Assembly (NCBI GenBank): GCA_036513895.1 | Contig: DATBYF010000137.1 | Coordinates: 1 to 64,000 of the forward strand | From: Palsa-147 sp036513895 | GTDB lineage: Bacteria > Acidobacteriota > Terriglobia > Acidiferrales > UBA7541 | Direction of reading: 5' to 3' | Length of the DNA stretch: 64,000 nucleotides | Shown here: piece after piece, positions 23,478-32,578 of the stretch | Layout: every line of letters begins with the position of its first letter | Numbering within the stretch: position 1 is the stretch's first letter | Program-made: the position numbers and the translations under genes | Notes under the pieces: generated by a model | Databases searched by the model: none | Seen by the model: only the letters and a program-made list of their open reading frames with translations | Told to the model about the DNA's origin: nothing

Positions 23478-26129
23478 ATGTCAACAACCATACCGCCGAC
23501 AGAATCGCCAGTCGAAGCGCCCGCACAATCGTCCGTAGAATCATCGGCGTCGTCGCACGTATCTCCTGCAACGTCTGCAACGTCGCGGGTCGCGGCTTCG
23601 ACGGCGTCGCAAATTGCTGCAATCTCCGCTGAAATTCCACTCGAAATTCACGGTTCGCGAAAATCGCTTACCGACGGACATCCAATCGAGCCTTTCCAGG
23701 AAGAAACCGTCAGCGTAATCGTGTTTCCGAATGGCGGAATCGTCCGGCTGGCGGCGAATGTTTCCAAGGGACAGATGGTCGCCGTCACGAATCTGAACAC
23801 GCAACGCGGAATGCTCTGCCGCGTGGCCAACGTGCGCACGTACCCCAACTTAAAACACTATGTCGAAGTCGAATTTGCGCAGCCTGCAACAGGATTCTGG
23901 GGCGTAAAGTTTCCGGATCAAATCTCGTCAATAGCAAAGCCGCTCGTAGCCGAGCCACATCAAGTTTCGCCGGCAGAGAAGCCGAGCTCAGCCGAGCCAC
24001 ACGAAGTTTCGTCCGTAGCGAAACCCGTCGTATCCGAGCAACATAAAGTTTCGCCTGTAGCGAGGCCGGACGTACAAGAAGTTCACGAGCTCTCTTCCAT
24101 ATTAGAATCAATCGCGTCTACGCATTCTGTTCTTGAAGCAACTCCGCAAATCGTTTCACCGTCCGCAACGCACATCGCGCCTCCCCCGGCGCCGCCTGTG
24201 TCCAAACCCAAAATTGTCGTCAAACAGACAATCGTTGATGAGCCGAATCTTGTTCACGTTTCGGCGGACGACGAGCCCGTTTCTCCTGAAATCGATGAGC
24301 CGTCCAAACCAGCCGAGCTCAAGGCCGAAGACTTTTGGGGCACAAGTTTCCCCGCAGAAATGATGGACGCAGCCGCGCCTCCTGCCTCTCCAGGTGGATC
24401 GTCAGTAGCTCCGATTCCGCTCTCATCCAAGTCTCCCTCCACTTCATTACCTGCGACTGGCGCCCACACCGAGGATGGCGCACACGCGGAACCTATCGAC
24501 CTCGCGATTGACAAGGACGAAACCTGGTCCGAGCTGCTATCTCAGATCCCGACGAGGCCCGAGAAGCCAACTCCAGCCCGTGCGCCCGAAATTCCGGAAG
24601 AAGATTTTCATCTCGAGAGCGCCGCGCCAGCCGTACTGACCGCTGAATTCTCTGTCGGCCCGGCTCCCGCAAATAAACCGGTAGCGGAGACTTCGCCATC
24701 GCGACCAGCAAGCCCTAAATTAGTCACGCCCGAGCCGCCCGCATATTCGCCGGCGCCGCAGGAGAATTACAATCCAGCTTCGCCGGCTGCGCTAAAAGAA
24801 TTGGAAAGACTGGCGCTCGGTCACCTGGATACAAATCCTGTGCAAGGACAGCAAGAACCGGTAGTTGCGCGCCGTCCGCCAAAAGGCGCCGGACGAGCCA
24901 AGGATTCAAAGCGTACTTCACCAGCCCGTGTCTCGCCGGCTCGCGTTCCTTCAGAACTTGTCTCCACAGATCTCGCAGATCTTCAGCAGCCATACCAGCA
25001 CGAACCTGCGTCGAGTGCAGCCGCTTTGCATTCGTTTACTTCCTCGTCCGGCGGCGGAAACGTCAAAGAGTCGGTTCAGCCAGCCGCTGCACCTGGCACC
25101 GAAAAGCTTACCTTTGGCAATTTTCTGAAAGATCCCGAGCCGCGCACTTCCGCTCAACGTGTATTCAGCGAACATTCCGACGTAATGTCCGCGAGCATAC
25201 TCGCAGCGACGCCGCCCTTGCATGCAACGCAGACACGGTCGAGTTCGAATTTCTTACTTCTCGTGGCCGCTGCCGTTATTTTCTGTGCGGCGGGCGGGCT
25301 GATTGTCGTTCACAGCATGAACAACGCATCCTCGAAGCCCGCGGTCGTTGGCAAGCCCTGGGCCGAGCAGACTCCTGCGCCACCGGGAAATTTGAAGCCC
25401 AACGCTGAGCGCTATGAGCTGCCCGACAGTTCGAGTGGAACATCGTTGCCGGATAGTTCTGATGTGCATTCAGCTACACCGGAATCAGGGCTCGAGGTCG
25501 ATCTCACCACTGCCGTAACTCCACCGTCAAAAAACGGCGCGAGCGCTTCGCCGAAGCAAGGGGGCCGCCGGATCCCGGCTTTGAATCTCAGCGCCCCGAC
25601 TTCAGATTCAGATAGCGATGGTCCGTCGAGTATTACCGTCGACCCCCCGCCCGTCGTCTCGAGCGGTTCTGCCGCGCCAATTAGCGGGGAGAGCTTGAGT
25701 ACCTACGCTGCGAATCCCAACGCCAACATTCCGCGGCCGGCTGCCGCCAACCCAGCTGCTGCGAGTCCAGCCGCAACCAGTCCGGTCGCGGCCAATCCTT
25801 TAGCAAACGCGCCCGCAGTTAAGGCCCCTGCAGCCAAGACACCCGCGCCAATTTCCGCCGGCGGTGTAGTGACGCAGCCGCGCTTGATCTGGTCGTCATC
25901 GCCGGTGTATCCGACGCTCGCAAAACAGGCCAATATCCAGGGCGACGTCAAACTCGAAATTACAATTAACGAATCAGGTCACGTCTCTAAGACGAAGGTT
26001 CTCTCCGGGCCAACGCTTCTCCAGCAGCCCGCGATCAATGCAGTTCGCGATTGGAAGTACACGCCCTCAACGCTCGACGGCAAACCCGTACCATTTCAAT
26101 TGATCGTCACCGTCCAATTCCGACGCTGA
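23478..26129 (+). CDS. PilZ-like domain fused to a membrane-anchored TonB C-terminal domain
   Basis: An 883-residue protein with an unusual domain order. Residues about 55-145 resemble a PilZ-like domain (EETVSVIVFPNGGIVRLAANVSKGQMVAVTN..., read as NGGIVRLAANVSKGQMVAV, then GMLCRVANVR and ATGFWGVKFP). This type is common in Acidobacteria and is also seen at 48288-48659. A long disordered Pro/Ala/Ser region follows, with four 14-residue repeats (23925-24092). Then come a single membrane helix near 590-612 (FLLLVAAAVIFCAAGGLIVV), another Ala/Pro-rich stretch, and a TonB C-terminal domain (about 795-883: PVYPTLAKQANIQGDVKLEI, AVRDWKYTPSTLDGKPV). The predicted topology is N-terminus in the cytoplasm and TonB domain in the periplasm, so an internal signal could gate energy transfer to receptors. 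No exbB/exbD is adjacent. ATG start. Confidence 0.82.
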   Translation: MSTTIPPTESPVEAPAQSSVESSASSHVSPATSATSRVAASTASQIAAISAEIPLEIHGSRKSLTDGHPIEPFQEETVSVIVFPNGGIVRLAANVSKGQMVAVTNLNTQRGMLCRVANVRTYPNLKHYVEVEFAQPATGFWGVKFPDQISSIAKPLVAEPHQVSPAEKPSSAEPHEVSSVAKPVVSEQHKVSPVARPDVQEVHELSSILESIASTHSVLEATPQIVSPSATHIAPPPAPPVSKPKIVVKQTIVDEPNLVHVSADDEPVSPEIDEPSKPAELKAEDFWGTSFPAEMMDAAAPPASPGGSSVAPIPLSSKSPSTSLPATGAHTEDGAHAEPIDLAIDKDETWSELLSQIPTRPEKPTPARAPEIPEEDFHLESAAPAVLTAEFSVGPAPANKPVAETSPSRPASPKLVTPEPPAYSPAPQENYNPASPAALKELERLALGHLDTNPVQGQQEPVVARRPPKGAGRAKDSKRTSPARVSPARVPSELVSTDLADLQQPYQHEPASSAAALHSFTSSSGGGNVKESVQPAAAPGTEKLTFGNFLKDPEPRTSAQRVFSEHSDVMSASILAATPPLHATQTRSSSNFLLLVAAAVIFCAAGGLIVVHSMNNASSKPAVVGKPWAEQTPAPPGNLKPNAERYELPDSSSGTSLPDSSDVHSATPESGLEVDLTTAVTPPSKNGASASPKQGGRRIPALNLSAPTSDSDSDGPSSITVDPPPVVSSGSAAPISGESLSTYAANPNANIPRPAAANPAAASPAATSPVAANPLANAPAVKAPAAKTPAPISAGGVVTQPRLIWSSSPVYPTLAKQANIQGDVKLEITINESGHVSKTKVLSGPTLLQQPAINAVRDWKYTPSTLDGKPVPFQLIVTVQFRR
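23925..24092 (+). repeat. Four in-frame 42-bp tandem repeats
   Basis: Four 14-codon units in the disordered region of the PilZ-TonB protein read SSIAKPLVAEPHQV, SPAEKPSSAEPHEV, SSVAKPVVSEQHKV and SPVARPDVQEVHEL. The unit length is exactly 42 bases and the frame is kept. The copy number could vary between strains. Confidence 0.85.
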
Positions 26130-26240
26130 CCAACTGCAATAGTTGGCATTCCCACAATATACTGCGCGTTCAGAATCGAACTTGTGCGCGTGCTATTATC
26201 GGCGTTTGGGAATTCGCTCGAAAGGCTGACCTAGACCGAC

Positions 26241-28115
26241 GTGGAACCGCCTCTCACCCAACAAAACGGATCATCTCGTTTCCCACTCACGAGCCGCACG
26301 TCCATTCTTCTGCTTCTCGCGCTTTCAGCTGCGATTTATATCGGCAACGCCGCCCATCCGCCGCTTCTCGATGACGCCGACGCATCGCACGCTCTCGTCG
26401 CGCGCGAAATGCTCCAGCGCGGCGACTGGGCCGTGATGTACATGAACGGCATCCGTTACCTCGAGAAGGCGCCGTTGCACTACTGGCTCGTCGCAGCTAC
26501 CTACGCCATCGCCGGACAAAATGCCTTCACCACGCGCCTCCCACTCGCTCTCGCCGTTATCGCCCTGACGTTGCTCTCCTACCTATTCGGCCGGCGATTC
26601 TTCGGCGAGCGCGCGGGATTTTATAGCGGCCTCGTCACGTGCACCAGCATCGGCATGTTTCTCTTCACGCGCATCATGATTCCCGAAGCGATCTTCGCGC
26701 TCGAGCTAACCGCAGCGTTTTACCTATTCCTTTTAGCGTGGACGCGCCAAATTGACGCTCGCCTGGGCATGTGGGGTTGCGCCGCGATGAGCGGGCTCGC
26801 CGTACTCACACTCGGCCTCGTTGGCGTTGTCTTCCCCGCCGCAATCTTAGTGGCGTTCCTGATCGCAACACGCGGTTGGGAGCGCTGGAGAGATCTAAAA
26901 CTCCCCTCCAGCTTCCTAATTTTTCTCCTCATCGCCCTGCCGTGGCATCTAATCGCCGAGCATCGCTCGCCCGGATTTCTCTGGTCCTACATCGTCAACG
27001 AACATTTCAAGCGCGCTCTCGGCACTCGCTATCCACCAGACTACGACTCGGTTCCGTTACTACTTTGGTGGGCAGCGCACCTCGTTTGGTTCGCACCCTG
27101 GAGTATTTTCCTGCCTTTCGCACTTCGCGAATTCCCCGTTCCGCGCACTTGGAGCCGCACTACGGACCCCGCCGCGCAAGCGCGCCTGCTGCTCTTCACT
27201 TGGGCCGGCGTGATCATGCTTTTTTTCTCGCTCGAAAGCGGTTCGCGGATGGAGTACTACGCTTTCGACGCATGGCCTGCCTTCCTCCTGTTACTCGGCC
27301 TCGGCCTCGCGCGCGCAGAAGAAGCGGCATCGCGCTGGCTCACGCGATTGCAAGCGATTCTCGCGATCATCGGCATCGCGATCGGTTCCGTCCTCTCCTA
27401 TTTTGTCTGGCTATCCTTGCGAATTAAGGCCACGGCGGATATTTCGTCGCTTCTCGAAGAGCATTCGAATCTCTACAAGCTCTCGATGTCCCACTTCCTC
27501 GATCTCACTCCAGCAGCTTTCGCCGATCTGCGCTGGCAGGCCGGCGGCGCTGCGGTAATTGCAATTTTCAGTTTGGGCGGCGCGTGGATTCTTCGCAGGT
27601 TCAGACGCGACTTCAGCGCCACTCTGACTTTGGCTGTTTCAATGGCGGCATTTTTCTTTTGCGCAAATTCTGCGTACGGAATTTTCTCCACGAAACTTTC
27701 GTCTCGCGATCTTGCCAAGGACATTCTTCCTTACCTTCGCCCGCAAGATCAGATCATCCAGTACGGCGATTTCAATTACGGCTCGAGCATCCCCTACTAC
27801 ACGCACCGCCGCGTCTACATCTTCAACGGCCGCTTCGGCACCAATCTCGACTACGGCGCAAACTATCCCGACGCCCCAAAAATATTCCTCGACGACTCGA
27901 CGTTCCCATCCTTCTGGCAGCAACCGGAGCGAATCTTCATCTTCGTCCCCGAAGACATTCGCGACGCCGCATTCAAGCGCCTCCCACCAGATAAAACCTA
28001 TTTGCTCGCAGCAAGCGGCGGAAAATATATTTTCGTAAATCAACCCATCCGCCCCAACATGGAAACCCTAGCCCAATTCGAAGCCTCAATGACGCCTGCG
28101 GCTGAAACTAAGTAG
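26241..28115 (+). CDS. GT39/ArnT-like membrane glycosyltransferase
   Basis: A 624-residue integral membrane glycosyltransferase of the ArnT/PMT (GT-C) type, which moves sugars from polyprenyl-phosphate donors to lipid or protein on the periplasmic side. The first membrane helix (ILLLLALSAAIYIG) is followed by the catalytic loop PPLLDDADASHALVAREMLQ with the paired acidic residues and the family RYLEKAPLHYWLVAA. About 11-12 hydrophobic segments follow to residue 480, then a soluble periplasmic domain (ILPYLRPQDQIIQYGDFNYG). The start is GTG at 26241; no ATG is nearby before the first helix. It is alone on its strand; a REP-like repeat follows the stop. The acceptor is unknown. Confidence 0.85.
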   Translation: MEPPLTQQNGSSRFPLTSRTSILLLLALSAAIYIGNAAHPPLLDDADASHALVAREMLQRGDWAVMYMNGIRYLEKAPLHYWLVAATYAIAGQNAFTTRLPLALAVIALTLLSYLFGRRFFGERAGFYSGLVTCTSIGMFLFTRIMIPEAIFALELTAAFYLFLLAWTRQIDARLGMWGCAAMSGLAVLTLGLVGVVFPAAILVAFLIATRGWERWRDLKLPSSFLIFLLIALPWHLIAEHRSPGFLWSYIVNEHFKRALGTRYPPDYDSVPLLLWWAAHLVWFAPWSIFLPFALREFPVPRTWSRTTDPAAQARLLLFTWAGVIMLFFSLESGSRMEYYAFDAWPAFLLLLGLGLARAEEAASRWLTRLQAILAIIGIAIGSVLSYFVWLSLRIKATADISSLLEEHSNLYKLSMSHFLDLTPAAFADLRWQAGGAAVIAIFSLGGAWILRRFRRDFSATLTLAVSMAAFFFCANSAYGIFSTKLSSRDLAKDILPYLRPQDQIIQYGDFNYGSSIPYYTHRRVYIFNGRFGTNLDYGANYPDAPKIFLDDSTFPSFWQQPERIFIFVPEDIRDAAFKRLPPDKTYLLAASGGKYIFVNQPIRPNMETLAQFEASMTPAAETK

Positions 28116-28140
28116 ACTCCATCACGCAATCGAGCCAAAG

Positions 28141-28172
28141 CACTTGTAGCGCCGCGGCTTCAGCCCGGCATC
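28141..28172 (+). repeat. TTGTAGC/TTCA-loop hairpin repeat, copy 1
   Basis: CACTTGTAGC, then a GC-rich imperfect stem around TTCA (GGCTTCAGCC core), then CGGCATC. It lies between the stops of two convergent genes. One of six related elements in the window. Confidence 0.75.
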
Positions 28173-28202
28173 CTCATTCGAGGCACCCGCCTAATCGCCG
28201 CC

Positions 28203-29345
28203 TCATCTCCTACCCTCTCGCTTCTGCGCGATCACCAACCCCCGCGGCGTCGCCACCAGCACCACCGACAGCAACCCCTCCTCCTCCAACCGCAACGCCG
28301 CCTCTCTCACAATCTTGTAATGCGACGAAGCATCATGCGTCAGCACAATTCCATTAGGATTGATCTGCGGCAGAAACTTGCGAATTTCCTTCTCGCGAAT
28401 GGGAATATCGCTGTCGCTGAAAAAAATGTCAATCGTCCCGTCAATCTTCATATCAAGACTTGATTCATTCCGGCACTCAATCCACTCAGCCAACCCCGAC
28501 GCCGCAATCCGTTCCTTCGCCTTATGAAACACCACCGGATCAAATTCGCACGTAATGATCCTGCCAAATCCGTTCGCCTTCATCCCCTCCGCCATCTTGA
28601 TCGCGCTCAAGCCGATAAACGTCCCCGTCTCCACAACCAACTCCGGTTTCACCGTCATCACCAGCGCCTTCAAAAAATCGAGCACCTCCACTTCCGCCGT
28701 CATCGAATCCAGCATCTTCCATCGCTCCGGATGCGGGCACTCAGCCGTCGCCGGCGTATATTCACTCTGAATCGCCTCGCCCTGACTCGACACTCGCTCG
28801 ATAATCCTGTGCTCCTCGCGCCGCTTAAGGAATTTCGGCACGATCACAGCGATGATCGTGCCGCCCGCGAGAATCCAACCGATCCAGAACCATCCACTAA
28901 CACCCGCAAGCGCGAAACCGGCTGCAGGCAGGTAAAAATGTGGCACAAGTTCTAAAGCTCCAGATAAGACAAGGAATTCTCCGACTACAATCCCGTCGGG
29001 ACGTTGGAATTGAATCTGCCTTCGTCCTTCGAGCGACATATAAATTCCGATGAGTAGCGCCGCTATACCTTCGAAGACAAGAACAGAAGATCCGGCTAAA
29101 CTACCGCGCAACGTTAAAACAGCAGCCACCGGGAGCAGCAGGAATGCAACGATGAACGCATTGAACGCGAGTGTCGCGATATCCAGCGCTGTCAGAATCC
29201 CGATTTGGCTTATGCGCGAAACCGGGATCCGCCGCCGGCGTAAATCCCTCCAGCACACGACGGCCGCGAGAATCACGCTCACAACGGTTATGAAAATGGG
29301 AATCGAAGTGAAAAAGGAACGATTCACAGAAGAAACCGAAAACAA
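28203..29345 (-). CDS. Class I SAM methyltransferase with N-terminal membrane domain
   Basis: About 380 residues. The first 180 hold four or five hydrophobic segments (FITVVSVILAAVVCW, LDIATLAFNAFIVAFLLLP, ISMSLEG-adjacent helix, FYLPAAGFALAGVSGWFWIG). The C-terminal 200 form a class I methyltransferase resembling O-methyltransferase/CmcI-like proteins, with the SAM motif PELVVETGTFIGLSAIKMAEG, ITCEFDPVVFHKAKERI and IDIFFSDSDIP. It should act on a membrane or exported substrate at the inner face. The start is unsure: the frame is open to 29414 but overlaps glk. I take TTG at 29345, which has AAGG 7 bases upstream at the end of glk; GTG at 29327 is the alternative. It follows glk and may be cotranscribed with it. 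Confidence 0.68.
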   Translation of the reverse strand: MFSVSSVNRSFFTSIPIFITVVSVILAAVVCWRDLRRRRIPVSRISQIGILTALDIATLAFNAFIVAFLLLPVAAVLTLRGSLAGSSVLVFEGIAALLIGIYMSLEGRRQIQFQRPDGIVVGEFLVLSGALELVPHFYLPAAGFALAGVSGWFWIGWILAGGTIIAVIVPKFLKRREEHRIIERVSSQGEAIQSEYTPATAECPHPERWKMLDSMTAEVEVLDFLKALVMTVKPELVVETGTFIGLSAIKMAEGMKANGFGRIITCEFDPVVFHKAKERIAASGLAEWIECRNESSLDMKIDGTIDIFFSDSDIPIREKEIRKFLPQINPNGIVLTHDASSHYKIVREAALRLEEEGLLSVVLVATPRGLVIAQKREGRR

Positions 29346-29347
29346 TC

Positions 29348-30310
29348 TTAAACCTTGCCCGCAGCCACATGCGCCGCGCCTATCAACGGCGCCTTCTGAT
29401 TCAACATAACGCAAATGGGAATCTGCGAAAGCAGCGCCGTCATTTTCTCCTTATGCGCTGCAGCTGTCGCGAATCGCCCTTCCTTCAATTTCGGCAGAAT
29501 CTTTACGGCAATTCCCCCCGCCACATAAATCCCGCCGCGCGCCACATTGCGAATCGCGAGATTCCCAGCTTCCGAGCCATAAATATCCACCCAAAGGTCC
29601 AGCGTCCGCACGCACACAGGGCAAGTCCCCGCGAGCGCGTGCTTGGTAATAAACGGTGCAGGATCAAAATCCGGCTGCTCAAATTCCGGATGCCGCACCG
29701 TCGGATCGAGAAACAAATGCAGCGCCGGAAATCCGCGACCCGAAAGAATGGTCTCGCAGCTGACAATCTCATTCCGCTCTCGCAAATAACGCCACAATTC
29801 CAACTGCTGCTCGGTGTTCGGCGCCCAGTCCGAATGCCCGCCCTCGGTCGCGCTCGGATGATAGCGGCCACCATCCCAGAAGAGCACGCCTTCGCCAAGT
29901 CCCGTCCCCGCCGCGATCACCACTTTCGTCGCCTGCCGTCCGTCCGTGCCCTCATGAATGCAATCAAACTCCGAAGGCTCGAGCACGAGAACGCTGTAGC
30001 AGGTCGCCTCGAGATCGTTCAGCAACCGCACATGCGCAACGCCAAGCTCGCGCGCCAGCACGTCGCCCTCAACAATCCACGGAATATTTGTCGTGCGCAC
30101 GCGGTTATCAACGATCGGCCCGGCGATCCCGAAGCACGCCGCGTCCACCTTCACTTTCGCTTCTTTCAGGAAATCGGCGACCAACGCCTCAAGCGTCGCG
30201 TATTTCTGGCTCGGCAAGCTGTCTTCCTTCACACATACGAGCTTCCCATCGCGCTCCTCAAACATGCCCAGGTTCGTCTTGGTCCCGCCGACATCGCCAG
30301 CCAGTATCAT
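29348..30310 (-). CDS. glk: Glucokinase
   Basis: Phosphorylates glucose with ATP to glucose-6-phosphate in the cytosol. About 320 residues, the usual length of the E. coli-type Glk. Motifs: the ATP phosphate loop LAGDVGGTKTNLGMFE, the sugar-binding RLLNDLEATCYS with catalytic Asp, VVIAAGTGLGEGVLFWDGG, ATEGGHSDWAPNTEQQ (glucose-binding Glu/His) and GGIYVAGGIAVKILP. The ATG at 30310 has GGGAG 5 bases upstream; an ATG at 30322 would put the Shine-Dalgarno inside the gene. It follows zwf by about 40 bases on the same strand, so the first two steps of the oxidative pentose-phosphate or Entner-Doudoroff route are encoded together. Confidence 0.93.
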   Translation of the reverse strand: MILAGDVGGTKTNLGMFEERDGKLVCVKEDSLPSQKYATLEALVADFLKEAKVKVDAACFGIAGPIVDNRVRTTNIPWIVEGDVLARELGVAHVRLLNDLEATCYSVLVLEPSEFDCIHEGTDGRQATKVVIAAGTGLGEGVLFWDGGRYHPSATEGGHSDWAPNTEQQLELWRYLRERNEIVSCETILSGRGFPALHLFLDPTVRHPEFEQPDFDPAPFITKHALAGTCPVCVRTLDLWVDIYGSEAGNLAIRNVARGGIYVAGGIAVKILPKLKEGRFATAAAHKEKMTALLSQIPICVMLNQKAPLIGAAHVAAGKV

Positions 30311-30352
30311 TCGCTCTCCCATTTGCCGAACCCGGATGAAGTACGCGCTTCT

Positions 30353-31897
30353 TTACAAATTCCGCCAATGATGCCCGTCCGCCTCCGTCAGCTCATCCGC
30401 AGTTCCGGGCCCGCTGCTCCCCGCCGGATAATTCGGAAACGGTGGCGCTTCACTCGCCTCACTCCAGGCTTTCAAAATCGGATCCACCAGCTCCCAAGCT
30501 GCCTCAACGCTATCAGCGCGATCGAAAAGCGTCGCATCGCCGCGGATGCAATCATTAATCAACGTCGCGTAAGCATCCCTCGGCTTCCCGCCAAAGGTCG
30601 CGCGGTATTTGAAATCCATCGTCACCGGACCCATATGCATTTTCGGCCCGGGCACTTTAGCTCCGAACGACAGCGAAATCCCCTCATCCGGCTGAATATT
30701 CAGCACCAGCAAATTCGGCTGCAATTTTTCGCCGCGGAAAACAAGATGCGGCGCCTGCCGGTATTGAATCGCGATTTCCGTAGTCGGCTTCGCCAATCGC
30801 TTTCCCGTCCGCAAATAGAACGGAACGCCATTCCAACGCCAGTTGTCCACGTGGAGTTTGAGCGCCACATAAGTTTCCGTGGCCGATTTCGACGCGACGC
30901 CCGGCTCCTGCCGATAGCCCGCCACCTTCTTTGCGTCAATTTCTCCCGGCCCATATTGTCCGCGGACCACATCGCTCCACACCGACTCCGGCGTGAATTT
31001 CCGTATGGACTGCAGCACTTTGAGTTTCTCGTTGCGCACGGCCGTAGCCTCGAACGTAGCGGGCGGCTCGAGGGCCACAAGCGAAGTCAACTGCAGCACG
31101 TGGCTCTGAATCATGTCCCGCAGCGCGCCCGCCGTTTCATAAAACGCAGCGCGATGCTCCACGCCCAGCGTTTCCGCGGCAGTGATTTGAATTTGATCCA
31201 CGTAGCGCCGGTTCCACAGCGGCTCGAAAATTCCGTTCCCGAATCGAAAGACCAACAGATTTTGCACCGTCTCTTTGCCCAGGTAGTGGTCAATCCGGTA
31301 AACTTGCGACTCGTCAAAAACACTCAGCACCGTGCGATTCAGCTTGCGCGCGGATTCGAGGTCCCTGCCAAACGGCTTCTCCACGATGATCCGCGACCAC
31401 GATTTTTCTTCGCGCGGTTTCGCCAGCCCGGCGCGCCCAAGTTGCTCGATGATTTCCTCGTAAATTTCCGGCGGAGTCGAAAGATAGAAGAGTCGGTTGC
31501 CGCCAAGCTGCCCGTCGGTGTCAAGCTCTTCCAAGCGTTTCGCAAGATCGCGGTAAGAATTGGGATCGTCGTAATTTCCGACAAAGTAGTGCAGATTCTG
31601 CAGGAAATCGCGCCGCGTCGAGCCGTTCGCCGAGCCGCCATCTTCCTTCGGCAGGAATTCCTCGCTGGCAGTCCTGAACGTATCGTCCGTCATCTTCGAG
31701 CGCGCGAATCCAAGCAACCGAAATCGCGGCGCAAGGCACGCGTGCTTCGCCAAATCGTAGAGCGCCGGAAGAACTTTGCGTCGCGCCAAATCTCCCGACG
31801 CCCCAAACATAACGATGGCGCACGGTTCGGATGGAACTTCGCAGTAATACGCATCCGCATGCGCAATTTCGCTCAAATCCAAACCTGGTGATGCCAT
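30353..31897 (-). CDS. zwf: Glucose-6-phosphate 1-dehydrogenase
   Basis: Oxidises glucose-6-phosphate to 6-phosphogluconolactone with NADP or NAD. It is 514 residues, the normal length. The Rossmann motif is VMFGASGDLARRKVLPALYD, the substrate signature RIDHYLGKETVQNLLVFRFGN (split as RIDHYLGKE and VQNLLVFRFGN) is intact with the catalytic His, and FYLRTGKRLAKPTTEIAIQY and GDATLFDRADSVEAAWELVDP follow. The ATG at 31897 has GGGAG 8 bases upstream; the in-frame extension to 31945 looks non-coding. It leads glk. No pgl or gnd was seen in the window, so I cannot tell which downstream route is used. Confidence 0.95.
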   Translation of the reverse strand: MASPGLDLSEIAHADAYYCEVPSEPCAIVMFGASGDLARRKVLPALYDLAKHACLAPRFRLLGFARSKMTDDTFRTASEEFLPKEDGGSANGSTRRDFLQNLHYFVGNYDDPNSYRDLAKRLEELDTDGQLGGNRLFYLSTPPEIYEEIIEQLGRAGLAKPREEKSWSRIIVEKPFGRDLESARKLNRTVLSVFDESQVYRIDHYLGKETVQNLLVFRFGNGIFEPLWNRRYVDQIQITAAETLGVEHRAAFYETAGALRDMIQSHVLQLTSLVALEPPATFEATAVRNEKLKVLQSIRKFTPESVWSDVVRGQYGPGEIDAKKVAGYRQEPGVASKSATETYVALKLHVDNWRWNGVPFYLRTGKRLAKPTTEIAIQYRQAPHLVFRGEKLQPNLLVLNIQPDEGISLSFGAKVPGPKMHMGPVTMDFKYRATFGGKPRDAYATLINDCIRGDATLFDRADSVEAAWELVDPILKAWSEASEAPPFPNYPAGSSGPGTADELTEADGHHWRNL

Positions 31898-31951
31898 GGT
31901 GATTTCTCCCTGAAACTCACCGCCCGAATCACTGGCTGTCTCCAAAATTCC

Positions 31952-31990
31952 TCTTCAGAGCCCGGAGGCTCCCGCCTCCGGGACCCGAAC
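31952..31990. repeat. TCTTCAGAG hairpin repeat, copy 1
   Basis: TCTTCAGAG is followed by CCCGGAGGC (31961-31969), loop TCCC, and GCCTCCGGG (31974-31982), a perfect 9-base stem. A second copy is at 42934-42966 with a compensating base change in the stem. Confidence 0.75.
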
Positions 31991-32164
31991 CAGTGGGCTA
32001 CCTTTTTATTAAACTTTAAGCATTCCCGCAAGCACTGAGACTGCATGCTCGTAATTGCCATGCCGGCAGCCGAAGCCGAGCGTAGCGTTCAACCTAGCGT
32101 TCGGCCTCGCGTTCCAGTATTCTTGCACTTCGGATCCGTACGAATGGATTCATCGGAGATTTGA

Positions 32165-32509
32165 ATGGCCAACGAGAAATGTGACGACGCAAAGCCCGCC
32201 GCAGCGCCCGATCCCACACCTGCGCCTGCTGGAACCCGCATGGTCATGTGCGTGAAATTCGGAAAAATGATGCCCGGGCTCGATCGCGTTCCCTGGAAGG
32301 GCGAAATCGGCAAGCGCGTCTACGAAAGCGTCTCGAAAGACGCCTGGAAGCTGTGGCTCGAACACTCAAAAATGGTAATGAACGAATACCGCCTGAATCC
32401 CCTCGATCCCAACTCGCAAAAAATCATGGAACAGCAAATGGAGCAATTCTTCTTCGGCGAAGGCGCCCGCCTCCCCGAAGGCTACGTAGCCCCCAAAACG
32501 AAAGGTTGA
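32165..32509 (+). CDS. yggX: Fe(2+)-trafficking / oxidative-damage protection protein YggX
   Basis: A small cytosolic protein that in enterobacteria protects iron-sulfur enzymes and handles labile iron. Residues 26-114 match YggX: MVMCVKFGKMMPGLDRVPWK with the conserved early Cys, GEIGKRVYESVSKDAWKLWL, MVMNEYRLNPLDPNSQKIME and QMEQFFFGEG. The first 25 residues (acidic start MANEKCDD, then Pro/Ala-rich) are an extension not found in the E. coli protein. An internal ATG (MVMC) could be the start in principle, but the extension is in frame and begins with a good ATG. It is divergent from zwf. Its neighbours do not suggest a dedicated partner. Confidence 0.88.
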   Translation: MANEKCDDAKPAAAPDPTPAPAGTRMVMCVKFGKMMPGLDRVPWKGEIGKRVYESVSKDAWKLWLEHSKMVMNEYRLNPLDPNSQKIMEQQMEQFFFGEGARLPEGYVAPKTKG

Positions 32510-32578
32510 TCCTACCAATGTCCGCGCTCATCGCAATTGCCAGCAATCGCGCCGACTACCAAGCAATCATGCGGCCCA

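Noticed and set aside
29369..31891. An 840-codon open frame on the plus strand opposite glk and zwf
   Set aside because: The product is Arg/His/Gln-rich without any domain, and the opposite strand encodes two clear enzymes. GC-rich codon bias commonly leaves such long antisense frames.
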